64,000 nucleotides of DNA from Immersiella caudata. Taxonomy: Eukaryota > Ascomycota > Sordariomycetes > Sordariales > Lasiosphaeriaceae. The stretch covers positions 992,001 through 1,056,000 of the forward strand of contig JAULSU010000006.1 in the NCBI GenBank assembly GCA_030512335.1. Direction: 5' to 3'. The notes below the pieces were generated by a model that did no database searches, was not told the origin of the DNA, and saw only the letters and a list, made by a program, of their open reading frames with translations. Shown piece by piece: positions 42,300-54,429 of this stretch (the first letter of the stretch is position 1; every line of letters begins with the position of its first letter). A program made the translations under genes and the position numbers.

Positions 42300-45200
42300 G
42301 GCGCCTTCTGTTACGGGTGCAGCCGGGATGCAAGGGTGGATTGAGGATGAGATTTTGGTGGTGAGAGCTTGGTGAAATAGTGACATGTCGTTCGTCCGAT
42401 AACTGATGTCAGCGGACGCTTATCCTACGACAGGACTTAAGGGCATTGTGGACAAAATTCAAAAAGCGACTTCACGTAGCAACCCACTTAGTGTAATAAC
42501 TTGTAAGAATCTTATCTCTTACCATAAGTTTAAACTTATCTCATATCCAATTGCAGCAGTTACGACGTTTGTCTTGTTGGGGGTGGCTAACCGTGTTGGG
42601 TGTTCAGCTCCAGTGCCAAGACTCAGGGGTGGCCTCCCACTTAGTGAACCTGGTGGAGAACGGGGTTGCGAATAGCTGTGAGATGTTATCTGGAGAAGGC
42701 CAATTTTTGGTGCTGGCTTTTCGACGGCATCTCTTCTTGGAGCGGTGAAGGTGTCCTGGGTGCTTGCGCGGTGGGAAACCCGAATTCAGCTTTCTTCCCA
42801 CACCCTCACTTGGGTCCAACACTCGGTCTGAAGATCCTATTCTATGCCGTCTTGCATTCCCAGTTGGCCTTCTTTTTTTTGGGCAGAGGGATAGAATTAT
42901 CCCTCGATGCTTCTCTGCATCTTAACGGCGTCCTTTTCGGTTCGTCGCAGGGCACCTCGTGGGCTGTGGGTGGTCGGCCTCGTTATCCTGCCACGCCGTT
43001 CTCAGCTAGCGAGGGCGAATGAAGTCTGCGACATGTGAAACCGCAACCCGCCAAGTGACGGCAACAGAGACCACTTGGTCGTGAAAGAAGAGCTGATTGC
43101 TGCTGATGATCGCCAGGAGACAATGGCAAGGAGGAAAGAGGAAAAAAAGAGGCAAAGGGAAGGGAAGGGGAGGGGAGCGAGGAAGGAAATAACACGGGAC
43201 AAGAAAATGAAGAAGAGGCTGCGATCACGCCATCCACCCGGAGTCCCCGCCCTGGTTGCCCAAGGGAGATGAGCCTCCGCCGCAGTTTGTAGAGCCTCCC
43301 AGATCGTTATTTTGGTTTCGTGTACTGGGGTGAGTGTGCTCAAGTCATCTTTTTGTTCTTCTCTTCCTTGTCCTTCTTGTTCTTCTTGTTCTTCTTGTTC
43401 TTCTTGTTCTTCTTGTTCTTCTTGTTCTTCTTGTTCTTCTTGTTCTTCTTGTTCTTCTTGTTCTTCTTGTTCTTCTTGTTCTTCTTGTTCTTCTTGTTCT
43501 TCTTGTTCTTCTTGTTCTTCTTGTTCTTCTTGTCCTTTTTTTCTCCCGCGCCAATGTTCTTCTGTCACCTGCTGCACCAGCAGAGCTCCCATACCCAACC
43601 ACCCGACCATGGTAAGCGCCTGAAGATGTTGAAAAGATAGGGAGAAAGATGAACGAGGAATGTATGGCCGGGAAGAAATGAGAGGGCGAGGAGGATATAT
43701 GTAGGAAATCCAGCTGGTCAATCACGGGTGCGATCTCGATCGGCCCACCCGACGTTCCTATTGTGTGAATAGGCTCTATTTTGCTCAGGATAAGGCTTTT
43801 TTGAAGCGCGCCTCGAAGATAAGGCGGTCGAGACGGGCGGTCTCCACGTCGCAACTGAAACGCCTGCGGCAGGGCTGAATCCGTTTACTAGGATGGTGGG
43901 TCCGCCCACTGCCCCTCCAAAATAATATGTCAACGGCTGATCGAGGCATCATTTTCTTCCTCCACAAGGCCTTCAATTGCCATTAAAGTAGGCACCGTCT
44001 TAACCCAGGGAACTCTCTTTACAGCTCGAGAAGTTCTTGCACGGCCAACTTCCGCACACGGTGCCTCGCCGGGATTCCATAGGGGAATCTGCTGCTCGAC
44101 TTGGCCGATCCTCTGCTCCCAACTTCAATCATATCGGGAGGCGCAACTCTGATTTCCGTCGCAACCCGAATCGAAGTGAAATATCTCGGCCCGGAGCGCC
44201 ACCGGCATCATTGCATTAATTAACCCTCACTAACGCAGCAAGGCAGGATAATCAAGATGTCGATATCAGCTAGACACTAACATCTACACTTCCCGGCAGC
44301 GCGCGACTAATGCTGTCAAAAAAATTCTTTTGAAGTTGAGGTTCTTCATGTTCGTTGTCTTTCATTTACCATCGTCATTGGCGCCGTGTGCTGGTGCCTC
44401 GGGAAGAGATTCTCAATCGTCTGGTGGCCAGTGCCTCGCTGTGGGGGGCTTGACTTTTGGCGGGCTGGGCGCACGCCCGGCTGTGATACTGTGGCGAAAG
44501 GTATCGTCAGCTCAAACACACGGATCGTGGTCCAGGAGTGTCGAAGGTTCTCGCAAATGGCGGAAAGGCAAATTTTTGAATCTTACCAAATAAGGCGCAG
44601 ACAGTCTACCTCGGTGAACGTTCGTCGCGCCCTCAAGGAATGGCGCGGAGTGAAGGGATTGTTGAGGCCATGGCTGCGCCCTTGACCTCGAAAGAAGTCT
44701 CATTATCACAGCTGCAGCAAATAATGCTGGAGCAAGTGATGGAAGGATATCTTGTTGAAAATAAAAGAACGGATTTGGTACATTTTGTGGCATCATGGCG
44801 AGGGAGGCAGTGGTCGTAGGTGAGAGTGAGAGTGAGGAGGAATTGGAGTCGTCATGGAGAAGACGGAGAAACAAGTTCTTATATCTTACTTCTTCCATCG
44901 TTGATGATGCTGAACGACCTGTGTAGGTTGCTCCTGCCTTAAAAACTCTCGGGATCGCGGCCACAAGACAGCAAATGTGTGTGGTAGACTTCAGCCCCCC
45001 CTAGCGGCCAGAACCTAGACGCACAAATGCAAAGCCAGTGAGTGTTGGGGGCGAGGCGTTTGGTATTCACACATGGCCAGTCCTGCCATTAGTGACGATG
45101 GAAGTTCGCCTTGACCAAGCCCGTCTCGCCGTTTGACATTCAACACTATGCGGAGAGCTTGTCTCAGGCAACATGCATCGGACGGGTTCCGTTCCGAAAT

Positions 45201-45421
45201 CTCCAGCGTTCTTGCCATCCGAACTCGAATTTATTAGCAGGGACGATCTTTCCCCCACATGCACAAATCCACAACAAAATGTCTTAGCCCGGAGTCTCCA
45301 AAACTCGCAATTCCGCATCGTGCTACTGCATCGGCTGCCAGCATGATCCACGACATTGTGACGTAGCACAGCACCAGCCGCAGAAAGTATTCCAGCCATT
45401 CGGATTTTAGTTTTTCGCTGC
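42300..45421. other. Long intergenic region with microsatellite, no supported gene
   Basis: 3.1 kb. It contains the 9-bp minisatellite at 43372-43533, purine-rich tracts near 43130-43180, and only shadow ORFs. Confidence 0.5.
43372..43533. repeat. (TTGTTCTTC)n minisatellite, ~18 copies
   Basis: Almost perfect 9 bp units. All frames are open through it (Glu-Glu-Gln, Arg-Arg-Thr, Lys-like and their complements), which creates several spurious long ORFs. Confidence 0.95.
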
Positions 45422-46927
45422 ATGTCATACAAAGATGCTGGCAAACCCCCTTCCTTCGATTCCGAGGCCTCCCTCCCCATCAACGAACGCTCCAAGCTCG
45501 ACCCGACCTCCAAGATGCGCGATCCCATGCCAATACCCTACCCAATCAGCGATGTAAAAATCTGGGGACGAACGGGTCCCGGAAGGTCATGGCTCGGATC
45601 GTTAGCCGCCTCTTCGCTCGTCGTCCTTGCTCCGATCGGAACCATCGTTCTGTACATCGTCCTCACCACCTTTGAGGGATCATTCGCCTCCTTCGCTGCA
45701 GCGGTCGCCGAGGAGGGATTCGACGTCATCATCCTGAGATACGACCCGAGGCCGACCGCCGAAGCCGCCTTTGCAATCGCGTGTTGGGTGGGGTGGCAGG
45801 CGGTTCTGTTCCAGGTCTTGCCCGCGGAAGTGTGCGAGGGACAATACACCCCGGCTGGCCATGCCCTCACCTATCGCCTCAACGGCCTATCAGCGTGGAT
45901 CATCACACATCTGGTATGGGTAACCCTGTGTTGGGCCGGAATCCTGGACCCCGCATTCATTGCGCGGAACTGGAGCGGACTGGTTGCGACCATGAACCTC
46001 GGGGGCGTACTGGTGGCGGCCCTTGCCTTCGCCAAGGCATACATTTACCCAACACACCCGCGCGACCGCAAGTTCAGTGGTACGATGAACTCTGGTATGA
46101 TGCTCCCCTGAAGCTGACGATTTGCTCTACCACTAGGGTCCTCGGTATATGACTTCTACATGGGAATCGAGCTCAACCCGCGGTTGGGTCAAAACTTTGA
46201 CTTCAAATTGTTCAGCAATGGGCACCTGGGGATGATGATTTGGACGCTTATAGACTTCTCCAATATGGCATATCAGTATCAAACCGCAGGACATGTGACG
46301 CTGTCACTCGCCCTCCTCTCGGCCCTTCAGACCCTCTATGTCCTCGACTTCTTCGTCAACGAGTCATGGTATCTCGGCACAATCGATATCGCGCACGACC
46401 ATTATGGCTTCTACTTGGCTTGGGGCTGTATCTGCTTTCTCCCTACCATGTACACGATCCAGGCCCAGTACCTGGGGTTGTATCCCACGAGACCTTCCAA
46501 CACCTACCTCGCGGCAGTCTTCGGCCTTGGCCTGGCGGGATATGCCATGTTCCGCTCCGTCAACAACCAAAGGCACAAAGCTCGACTCTTGGGACGCAAT
46601 TGTAGGATTTGGGGCAAACCTGCCGAGTTTATTGTTGCGTCGTACACGACGGCGGACGGCAAGCGGCGCGAAAGCCTTCTCCTCTGCAGTGGTTGGTGGG
46701 GGTGGTCAAGGCACGCAAACTATGTTGGGGACCTTGTATTCAGTTTTAGCTCCTGCGCGTTGGTTGGCAGTCCACAGATAGTGGTTTGGACATACGCGTT
46801 TTGGATGACAATGCTTCTGGTGCACCGGTGCATGCGCGACGAGAAGCGATTGGAGGTCAAGTACGGGGACGCGTGGGCCGAGTATTGCAAACGAGTGCCT
46901 TGGCGATTTCTTCCAGGAGTATGGTAG
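45422..46927 (+). CDS. ERG4/ERG24-family sterol reductase, 2 exons
   Basis: Exons 45422-46079 and 46137-46927 (57 bp intron) encode 482 residues. This is an ER membrane enzyme that reduces sterol double bonds using NADPH. The 7-dehydrocholesterol reductase/C-14 reductase family marks are visible. YDFYMGIELNPRLGQNFDFK follows the intron, LLLCSGWWGWSRHANYVGDL lies in the C-terminal third, LVHRCMRDEKRLEVKYG carries cofactor-binding charges, and the protein ends YCKRVPWRFLPGVW. Eight or more hydrophobic helices are evident. Whether it is C-14, C-24(28) or DHCR7-like cannot be settled from motifs; the WWGWSRHANY form is shared. Ergosterol synthesis is the likely pathway, or a paralogue of it. Confidence 0.92.
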
Positions 46928-47131
46928 CGGGCTGGGAGTTTGCATCACTGTTCAATATCTGCAGAGCCGAAGCACCTTGAGAATACCAAACAACCCAATT
47001 CGACACCTCAAGGTATACGCTCTCTTCCGCGCACAATCGCATGTCTTTCCATTCTCAGTATCGTGGTACCCCGAAAGGGGCTCGCCCACAAACTAATTCT
47101 GATCCACTCCGGAGCTTCCGTCAGCGGCTCA

Positions 47132-48763
47132 TCAACCATGAAGGTCTTCTCCGCCTTGCCCAAATGGCAAGGTGAAAGATGGCCCAAAGCTTGGCCTCAC
47201 TCTGCTCCCTCTCCTTTCGTTCTGCATTATCAGCTCATCTCCTCTTTCTATCGTCTCAGCCAACTCCCTCCTTACGCGGTTTTCATCTCTGCACTCTTCA
47301 GTGCAAATATCGTCTCCCAGTTTCTCGACATCGCCATCGACAGCGGTTCGTTCGTCGCCGTTCACGTTGCTAGAGTTAGCAGTCTCCTCTCCTTCATCCT
47401 TCTCTTGCGCCCCGCTATGCTCTTGGTGTTGATGGTGTATCTCCCTTTCCCTCTTCCGTTGGAATTCCATCGCCGCGTCCAGCCGCTCCTCAAACTGCTT
47501 CCGCGCCGCCGTCTCCGCCAATGCCGCAAGATGCGACCTCCTGTACACCCCCATCATTGCCAATGCCGATGTCACTATCTCCCACACAAACAAGACAGGG
47601 AGCGCATAACGAAGGCTCTGGTTACACCCCCTCGACCAAATATCAATCAACACTTGATAAGTCTCGTGTGCGGGTAATGCATAGCCCACACGATACCACC
47701 GAGGGCTCAGCTCAAACGGAAGTATCCCCGAAGTAACATTGAGAATCACCCACGTCACCAGCGACATTGGGACGTACTGCGGGGGAAGCCACACCGAGAA
47801 AACATCGAGTGCCTGAAAGTTAATATGCGCAAACAACCACAGCGCCATCCAAGTCAACACAAACTGAGACCCTGTGACGTCCCATCCCGCGCGAAAGGCC
47901 CAAATCGCGCCAGCGACGGAGAGAGAGCCAATGAAGCAGTAGGCGAGACTGTTCAAGTTTCGATACAGGATGATGCGCGTGGGGCGGAGCTTGGTGTACA
48001 CCTGGAACGATTGATGCAGACCGTTAACGACGCCGAGGTAGAAGAACTCTTGCATCATGATGAGGATGATGGCGACGGTGTTGTAGATTGCGCGAGAGCC
48101 TTGAGAGGTCGGCTGGATGTTGATCGAGACGAAGTCCCATGGGTCAGCGAGAAGAGAAGCGGCGGACGCTGTCAGGAGGGAAGGGATGGTGCCGGTGTCT
48201 GTGCCGTTGGAACTGGTGTAAGTTATTCGGGCCGCGTTGGAGAGCTGGGATAAGGGGGTGGCGATGGCTTGGTCGACGATGGTAGAGTAGCGGGCTTCGT
48301 TCCAGATGAAGGCGATGAGGTTGCTGCGGTTGAAGAAGGGGTTTTGGGAGAGGAGCGCGCTGTGCAGTTGGCTGGAAGCATTAGGAAGGACGTACAGCGC
48401 AGCCCAAAAATCGGTCCTGCACACAGCGGATTCCAGATCTGACGGAGTGGGATACGACGTCTGCGGGTTCTCGATGAGGGTTGGGAATCCAGGGCTTTGC
48501 AGCGACCCATATGCCTCTCGGATTGCCGCGCCTATGGCACCCCCGTCGTAGTCGACAAAGCTGATGGTCATGTTGTGGATTTCCCCCCCTTGTTGGTACA
48601 AAGCGCCGAAGATGTAACTGAATAGGGCTAGGAAGAGGAGTTGGAGCAAAAGGAAGTTCTTTGCCGCGGCACGAAAGAATTTGCGGCCGTTGATGCCGTG
48701 CAGGTGGCCTGGGAGGTTGGGCTGCCGCCGCGACGGCCGGAGGTAGAGCGGGACCCCTACCAT
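47132..48763 (-). CDS. SNG1-like (DUF3533) multi-pass membrane protein
   Basis: A single exon of 543 residues starting MVGVPLYLRP. TM1 is at about 35-55 (FLLLQLLFLALFSYIFGALY). A long extracytoplasmic domain with several N-x-S/T sites follows. A cluster of helices then runs from about 215 to 405 (including IILIMMQEFFYLGVV and the conserved-looking QALDVFSVWLPPQYVPMSLV). A charged cytoplasmic tail rich in Glu/Arg/Gln ends the protein. This is the layout of the yeast nitrosoguanidine-resistance protein SNG1 family. The role is stress or drug tolerance at the plasma membrane, by family only. Convergent with the sterol reductase gene, 204 bp apart. Confidence 0.88.
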   Translation of the reverse strand: MVGVPLYLRPSRRQPNLPGHLHGINGRKFFRAAAKNFLLLQLLFLALFSYIFGALYQQGGEIHNMTISFVDYDGGAIGAAIREAYGSLQSPGFPTLIENPQTSYPTPSDLESAVCRTDFWAALYVLPNASSQLHSALLSQNPFFNRSNLIAFIWNEARYSTIVDQAIATPLSQLSNAARITYTSSNGTDTGTIPSLLTASAASLLADPWDFVSINIQPTSQGSRAIYNTVAIILIMMQEFFYLGVVNGLHQSFQVYTKLRPTRIILYRNLNSLAYCFIGSLSVAGAIWAFRAGWDVTGSQFVLTWMALWLFAHINFQALDVFSVWLPPQYVPMSLVTWVILNVTSGILPFELSPRWYRVGYALPAHETYQVLIDIWSRGCNQSLRYALPVLFVWEIVTSALAMMGVYRRSHLAALAETAARKQFEERLDAAMEFQRKREREIHHQHQEHSGAQEKDEGEETANSSNVNGDERTAVDGDVEKLGDDICTEECRDENRVRRELAETIERGDELIMQNERRGSRVRPSFGPSFTLPFGQGGEDLHG

Positions 48764-49375
48764 GGTTGGAGATGTTGGGTTGTTTGGGAATTGTTACCTT
48801 GAAATGCTCACTTGGAGAGTTGAATGGGGAGAGCTTGGCGACTGTTCAGTTTCACAAAGGGGGGTTGGACGAGAGCGGTGAATAAGCGCCCCCGGCGATG
48901 GCCCGGCGATTTCCGGTTGGTGTAGGACAGGGGTTTCGCGGATGCCGAAGGGCGACTCTTACAGCCAGTTACAGCAGCGGAAGGGCGCAGAAATGTTTGG
49001 GTGCTTATGGCCGGGTATTTCCACAGTTCGCCAATGGCCGGGAGCCAACCGCCGCATTGGTTGTGGCAGTCAAGTCATCCCCCCTTGTTCCTGAAATGGT
49101 ATGTGCGGTGGCTTCTTCTGTGCGGTAACTATGCAGCGATAGGCACTGGCGTTCAGTATCTTGAGCTGGTGGAGGAGATGTGCGTGATGGAAAGGGAAAA
49201 TATCATTCTATTATTTCCAAGACCATTGCGCAAGTATTTGTGTATCCAAAAACAAGGATCCAAAAGAGACAGATTGTACGCAGGGCAAGCATGTCTGTCG
49301 CAGCATCTCGCAGTCCGAATGCAGGAACTCAAGGACACTGTTGCCAAATGTGGGCCTCCCGTCTAATCAACCGTC
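48764..49375. other. Intergenic, nothing recognised
   Basis: 5' flank of the SNG1-like gene and 3' flank of the DUF2306 gene. Confidence 0.4.
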
Positions 49376-50514
49376 TCATGTGTTGCTTGATTTTTCTTGC
49401 TCTGGAACCCAGATAGCCGAATCCCCAATCCTGTCTGCAGTCAAGCCTGCGCGCCCCGGGTGTTTCATTCCTGCTTCGACCTGTCGCTGGTAGGATACGT
49501 TGCGCAACCGTTCGCTCTCAGCCGGTGTGAGCTGGATCTGTGGCGCGGATATGTTAGCAGCAGATTGCTATAATATTGTGAACGCGGACCTACGTAAAAT
49601 TCAACGCCCACGGCATGAATGAAGAGAGCCAGCCAAACCGCCGCACCGAAACCGAGATTCAGTGCAACGCGTGCGCCGGGTGCGCCGCCAGCATCGCCCA
49701 TGTCTCCCTCGACGGGGACAACCTCGCCCGGGTTCACCCCGGAGAAGTATGCCTCGCATTCTGGGAACCTTTCGATCGTCTCGGCTTGCGAGCCGATGAG
49801 GTATTGGCTCGCAAGCTGATCGCAGGAAATTGGAAGGTGATATCCCTGACCGGAGGTGAGCGTTGCTATGGAGATCAACGCGATGCGGGAGGTGATGATG
49901 GACCCGGCCTACAGAGGGCGTTGTTAGAGAATAGCAAATCGGAGTGAGTGGGCGCGGCTTACGTAGAACCATGCTCGGAGCATCCACGCCCGGTGCTGCT
50001 CGAGCTGGAGGCGCTTGACGTTGTAGTAGGAGATGGCCAGGGATCCAACAAACATGATGCCCAGGACACCCACCACAACTTGCACATCAAGACCGCCGCC
50101 GAAAGAGTGTCGGCCTGTCATGAGAGCGCCGGCTGTTGAGACCAAGCTCAAGAGCAGGATGATGTAGCCGGAGAGACGGTGGAAGATCATGACTTTGTGG
50201 CGGATTGCTGGGACGAATTGGAAACACGCAAGAAAACCGGCCGGAAGAATAGCGGCGAGGTGGATGATGATGCCGGCTCTCTCCACTGTGCTTTTGTCGT
50301 AGTAGTAGCAGTCGAAATTCTGCGCATTCTCGCCACAAAAGATACCGTTGTAGCTAAGGTATTGGAACCGCGCGAGCGTGAAGCCGAGCAACGCCCCAGC
50401 GAAGATGAAGAAGAGGATGAAGTTGTAGCCTTTAGTAAATCCAATTGGATTGTAGACCTTGCGCACCGCCTTGACGAAGGCATTTGCTGGAGGGCGGTTG
50501 GACGCTGTTGCCAT
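49376..50514 (-). CDS. DUF2306 predicted membrane protein, 3 exons
   Basis: Exons 50514-49963, 49908-49594 and 49537-49376 encode 342 residues; introns of 54 and 56 bp fall between codons. Seven or so helices are visible: FILFFIFAGALLGFTLA, IIIHLAAILPAGFLACFQF, LSGYIILLLSLVSTAGALM, VVVGVLGIMFVGSLA, one after intron 1, and WLALFIHAVGVEFY. Histidines sit at helix edges (IRHKVMIFHRLSGY, EQHRAWMLRAWFY), the DUF2306 hallmark. The loop after intron 1 is Cys-containing. Function is unknown; heme or metal-linked roles have been guessed for the family. It lies divergent from the Zn2Cys6 regulator. Confidence 0.85.
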
Positions 50515-51137
50515 GTTGGGCTAGTGGGTCTTGGTCGAGACTTACACGGTGCGGCAAGGTTTGCTGGCCAATGGCAGGACTGGAGGTGAAGCTGGTGGAT
50601 TCGAACCGGCGATCAAAGATGGACCTCAACATCCCCTTATATACAGAATAGCTGCCATCAAATGGAAAATTTCTGTCCCTTAGTCGCAGGCACCGCCTGC
50701 GCGAAGTCGTCGCCAGAGCGTTGCACCAAGAGGAATGCTCAGCCGAGCCTCACAGACCGGCCCCGAACCGAGTGCGAAGAACGGCAGGGTGCAGACAGGG
50801 ATCCCGAGCGCGCAATGCTTCCATTTAGGGAAATTTGCGGGCCCAGCGATGTTCTTGGCAGGTCGCCCGCCCACGCGTCTCGCATTCAATCGCCCGCCCA
50901 GCTGTCGTCAGCCCCCGATAATACGGCCCAACACCGCGCCGGAGCGTGCCTTTGCACTTCAAACCGATCTGACGGCAGCCTTTTGATCCTTCGGGATCGC
51001 CAATGATATCAGGGGGGCATCTACCATCGGCACTTTTTGTTTTATTAGGCCATAATCCGCTCCAGCCCGCGGCGCCTCGACCATTCAATTACCACGCCCC
51101 ATCCCCAAACAGAAGCATTGTGCGCTAGGCATCAAAG
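50515..51137. promoter_or_regulatory. Divergent intergenic region
   Basis: 623 bp between the DUF2306 gene (-) and the Zn2Cys6 regulator (+). A regulator often controls its divergent neighbour, but no CGG-type inverted site was confirmed. Confidence 0.35.
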
Positions 51138-52875
51138 ATGGTTGGAGTCCCTGGTCGTTCCAAAGGCTGCCACGCCTGCCGTCGCCGGAAGAAGGGGGTA
51201 ACGTTTCCTATCTCCAATCACCACAAATCCTGATTGCTGACACGCGGATTTTCGCAGTGTGACCTTGCGCGCCCACATTGCGGTCGGTGTCGTCAAGCTG
51301 GAATCGAATGCGACGGATACGAGCGTGAGCGAATCTTCGTTCACACCGATCCCGCCCCAACAAAGGGCCCCTCCAAGGCACTACTTCCACCCGCGGCCAC
51401 GGTCCCTAGGGATGCAATTCGTGAACCATTCTGTCGAACCCTTCCTGTAGACATCGCCATCTCTTCCAGTCTCGCCCGCTCTGCGCACCGCGTTGGTTTC
51501 ATCACCGCAATCTGGGAACTCGGTAGCCCGAACGAACAGGCCTGCGAGCTGGCGACCATTCTCTGGATCGCTGGGATCCAGGACAAGCCAATCTTCCTCC
51601 AGAGCCCTTGTCTGCAGAAATCGGTCATGGCTGTGTGTCTTTCCTCCATCGGGAAAGAGCGCAAGACCGAATGGATGATCCAGGAGGGGCTACAACTCTA
51701 CGGTTCTGCAGTCAAGACACTTTCAACGGCTCTGAGCCGTCTGCCACCCTCTACCCCACCATCGGATGCCATGCTCGTCACCACGAGAGTTTTGGCCATG
51801 CACGAGGTATTCCCATCCCTTTGTGTCCGAGGCTCACTTGCTTTCTATGCCGTCGTCTGATCCGGAATTGTCATAGATGATCTCGGGATGCGCCATTCAG
51901 GGCCGACGCCACATGCAAGTGTCTCACGCATGGCCCACCCACAAAATGGGGGAACTCGCTCTTTTAACCGCGAGATCCCCAGACTCCTTTGCCGAAGGCG
52001 CTTCCCACGACATGTTCATTGACGCTAGGTTTATGTGTGTAAGTGATGCAACCCCCTCCGGCGCAACGGTTATGGACGTTTCTAATCACGCTGCGTAGAC
52101 AGTTGCTGCTGTCACCGTGCGACGAGCCACGATCCTTAGCCAACCTGATTGGACGACGATTCCTTGGTCGAAAAAGCCTAAAACATCCAGAGATCTCTTG
52201 ATCGATATCTTTGTCCATCTTCCCTCCCTGCTGAACCAAGTCGATGTTATCGCTGGCTCCAACAATCCTGAACTCAGGATAGTTCGTACGACGGAGTGCA
52301 TGGAGCATGCCAAATCCTGCGAGCGCTCCCTTGTGGCATGGTTTGATGCCTCTGCTCCCGAGGGCTGGGAGTTGGCCGGGTGCCCACATCTGGACTATGA
52401 GAACGCCACGCCAGACGACGCCAGACAGGCCAACACGATGTGCCTCTTCTGGGCCATCTATGCTCAAGTTCTCATAATTATCCAATCCCTCTCATCTCTG
52501 CCGTCCCTCGAAGATACCAAGTATCGGCTGCAGATGATTCGGCTGTGCTGTCAATCAATCTCGCGCACGATACCTGTCTTCTTTGTCGGAGAAGCGAAGC
52601 TTGTCGGCTGCTACCAGATTGTTTCGATGCCTATGTTTTTCGCTCTCGACGGGCTGTTCTTCACAGAGACCCAAACAGTGTCGAAAGATCGCCTACAGTT
52701 GCTTGAGCTGTTTTTAAAACCGTCAAAGGGCGGTGGATCTCTTGCCCAGTTCCTCACGGGCTTGCTCGAGCATTCGCCAGCGTGGCAACATACCGAGGCC
52801 GGCAAGATACTGGCGATCCAGGCGCAAAAGGATCCATTGCCCGGAACGGAAGGCGTCGTCACTCTCATGACGTAG
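51138..52875 (+). CDS. Zn2Cys6 fungal transcription factor, 4 exons
   Basis: Exons 51138-51197, 51258-51806, 51877-52038 and 52099-52875 encode 515 residues; introns are 60, 70 and 60 bp. The binuclear zinc cluster is at residues 10-37: CHACRRRKKG, then after intron 1 CDLARPHCGRCRQAGIEC, giving the six-cysteine pattern. The intron inside the cluster is a common fungal position. The rest fits the C6 middle homology (fungal-specific transcription factor) region: helical, with LAMHEMISG across intron 2 and WPTHKMGELALLTARSP. The first exon is only 20 codons and was too short for simple ORF finding. Targets unknown; the neighbouring DUF2306 and methyltransferase genes are candidates by position only. 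Confidence 0.9.
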
Positions 52876-53145
52876 GGCGGTGACTCGGTTTGAAGGCGGG
52901 CCCAGCGGCAAAGCTGAATCAGTCGGCGGCAGCTGGGGTGTTCGGACCCATTCTCTTTGGCGAAAAGAACACCTGTCAATCTAGACGGAGCCTCGCTCGG
53001 CTCGCGTCACCTCATTCAATCCAACATCATAATTACAAGCTTTCAGAGTGTGAATCGGACAACACCATACGCCAGTCGCTTCATCCCGTAGTCAACTCAG
53101 ACAAACTACGCCAAGTCGTGTTCACAAGCCATAGTTCGAACAACC

Positions 53146-54429
53146 TCAGTAGGGCTTTTGACCGTAGGTTACATAGCTAGGCTTGTCAGCACATATATGA
53201 CAGAGGAAAACCGAAGCAGGCGACTCACATTGGCCAGTATGCGTGGATCTTGGTATCCTTGATGTCGTTCCGAACCTCCGTAAGCAGCACTTCCAACTCT
53301 TCGGCGGACCAGCCTAGAACACGAGTGAATACGGCAGAGCTGAGACCGTGCAGACCGGAAGAAATGTTCTCAAGCGTCCAGACACCTGCGGGCGAGTCAG
53401 CATGATCCTCCAATCAATGGAACGATCAAGACGTCTTACCAAGCTCCTTGTGCTTCTTGTCCTTGGGCCATTTGTTTTGGGGCCACTTGAACACGACCTG
53501 TTGGATGTTGATGAAGCCTTGAGCCTCCATCTGCTCCTTGTACTTGATGGCACCATCAAACGGCCTCCCGATCGCCTTGCAGCCCTCCATCAGTTGGTTC
53601 ACCCTGTGGCAAGCATCAGCTCATTATTTCCTTTTTGAGAAATTTTCTGTTGTCTCGGGAGCCGAGAGAAAGTTTTCGCTCCTGGGACAACAGAAAAAGG
53701 ACAAAACGAGAAGAAAAACGCTCCAAGTTGCACTCACCACTTGGACGCAGCATGCTCCTCCTTCAAGGTTCCGTCATCGCTCGTGAGCGGGCAGATATCC
53801 GCAAGCTCGAGCCAACCTCCCGGAACGAGGCCGTCATACGCCCGCTCGAAGAATCGGGGCCAGTCAGCAAGCGCGGCCGTCATCATGCGGCTGTAGATGA
53901 AGTCGAACTTCACGCTCCAGGTCCATTGCTCCTCAATATCATCGACCTGGAAGCTCAGATTTGGCGGAACAAAGGGGCTCTGGATGGGGGAGAGATCCAC
54001 GCCGACGACCGAGGTAGCCGGGAATTCGTCAGCGAAGTCGACAGCCCAGATACCCGTGCCGGTTCCAACGTCCAGTACGTTGCGCAGCTCACGGCCATCC
54101 CGGCCAGCGGGGCACAGATACAGCTTGTTGTCAAATGTGAGTAGGAAGAGGTGGTGCTGGAGGTCCAGACGCTCTTGCTCGCGCTCATCGTTGGGCATGA
54201 CATACTTGCCGTCCTTGTAGGCGTGGTACGTTCTTCCGTTCTCGTTTCGGTACCGGTAGATGCTGGAAGAGATGGAAGCCGTCGAGTCGGTGGCATCGCT
54301 ACCGCCAAAAGCCGAGTCCGTGTCGGAGCCCACGTCCTCGTCCACCTCCAGCGGGGCGGGGTCAGCGGCAGGTTGCAGCGTCGGTGCTGCGGGCGCTGCG
54401 GGCGCCGATTCTTGCTGTTCGGTGGCCAT
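53146..54429 (-). CDS. LaeA-like SAM-dependent methyltransferase, 4 exons
   Basis: Exons 54429-53738, 53603-53440, 53385-53229 and 53176-53146 encode 347 residues. The short fourth exon replaces an apparent stop after HAYWPM and gives the expected ending HAYWPIYVTYGQKPY. The first ~55 residues are Ala/Pro/Ser/Asp-rich. SIYRYRNENGRTYHAYKDGK precedes the Rossmann core. Motif I is VLDVGTGTGIWAVD (residues 118-131), followed by GVDLSPIQ, and motif III-like PGGWLELAD lies further on. This matches the large fungal LaeA/velvet-associated and TAM-type family, many of whose members are of unknown substrate. It is not necessarily the true LaeA regulator. Divergent from 55556. Confidence 0.9.

Noticed and set aside
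43002..43721. 239-codon minus ORF with Glu-Glu-Gln repeats, and matching plus-strand ORFs rich in Phe/Leu or Ser/Cys
   Set aside because: They are produced by the 9-bp microsatellite, which is open in every frame; flanking parts have no protein-like signal and the long one lacks a good ATG.
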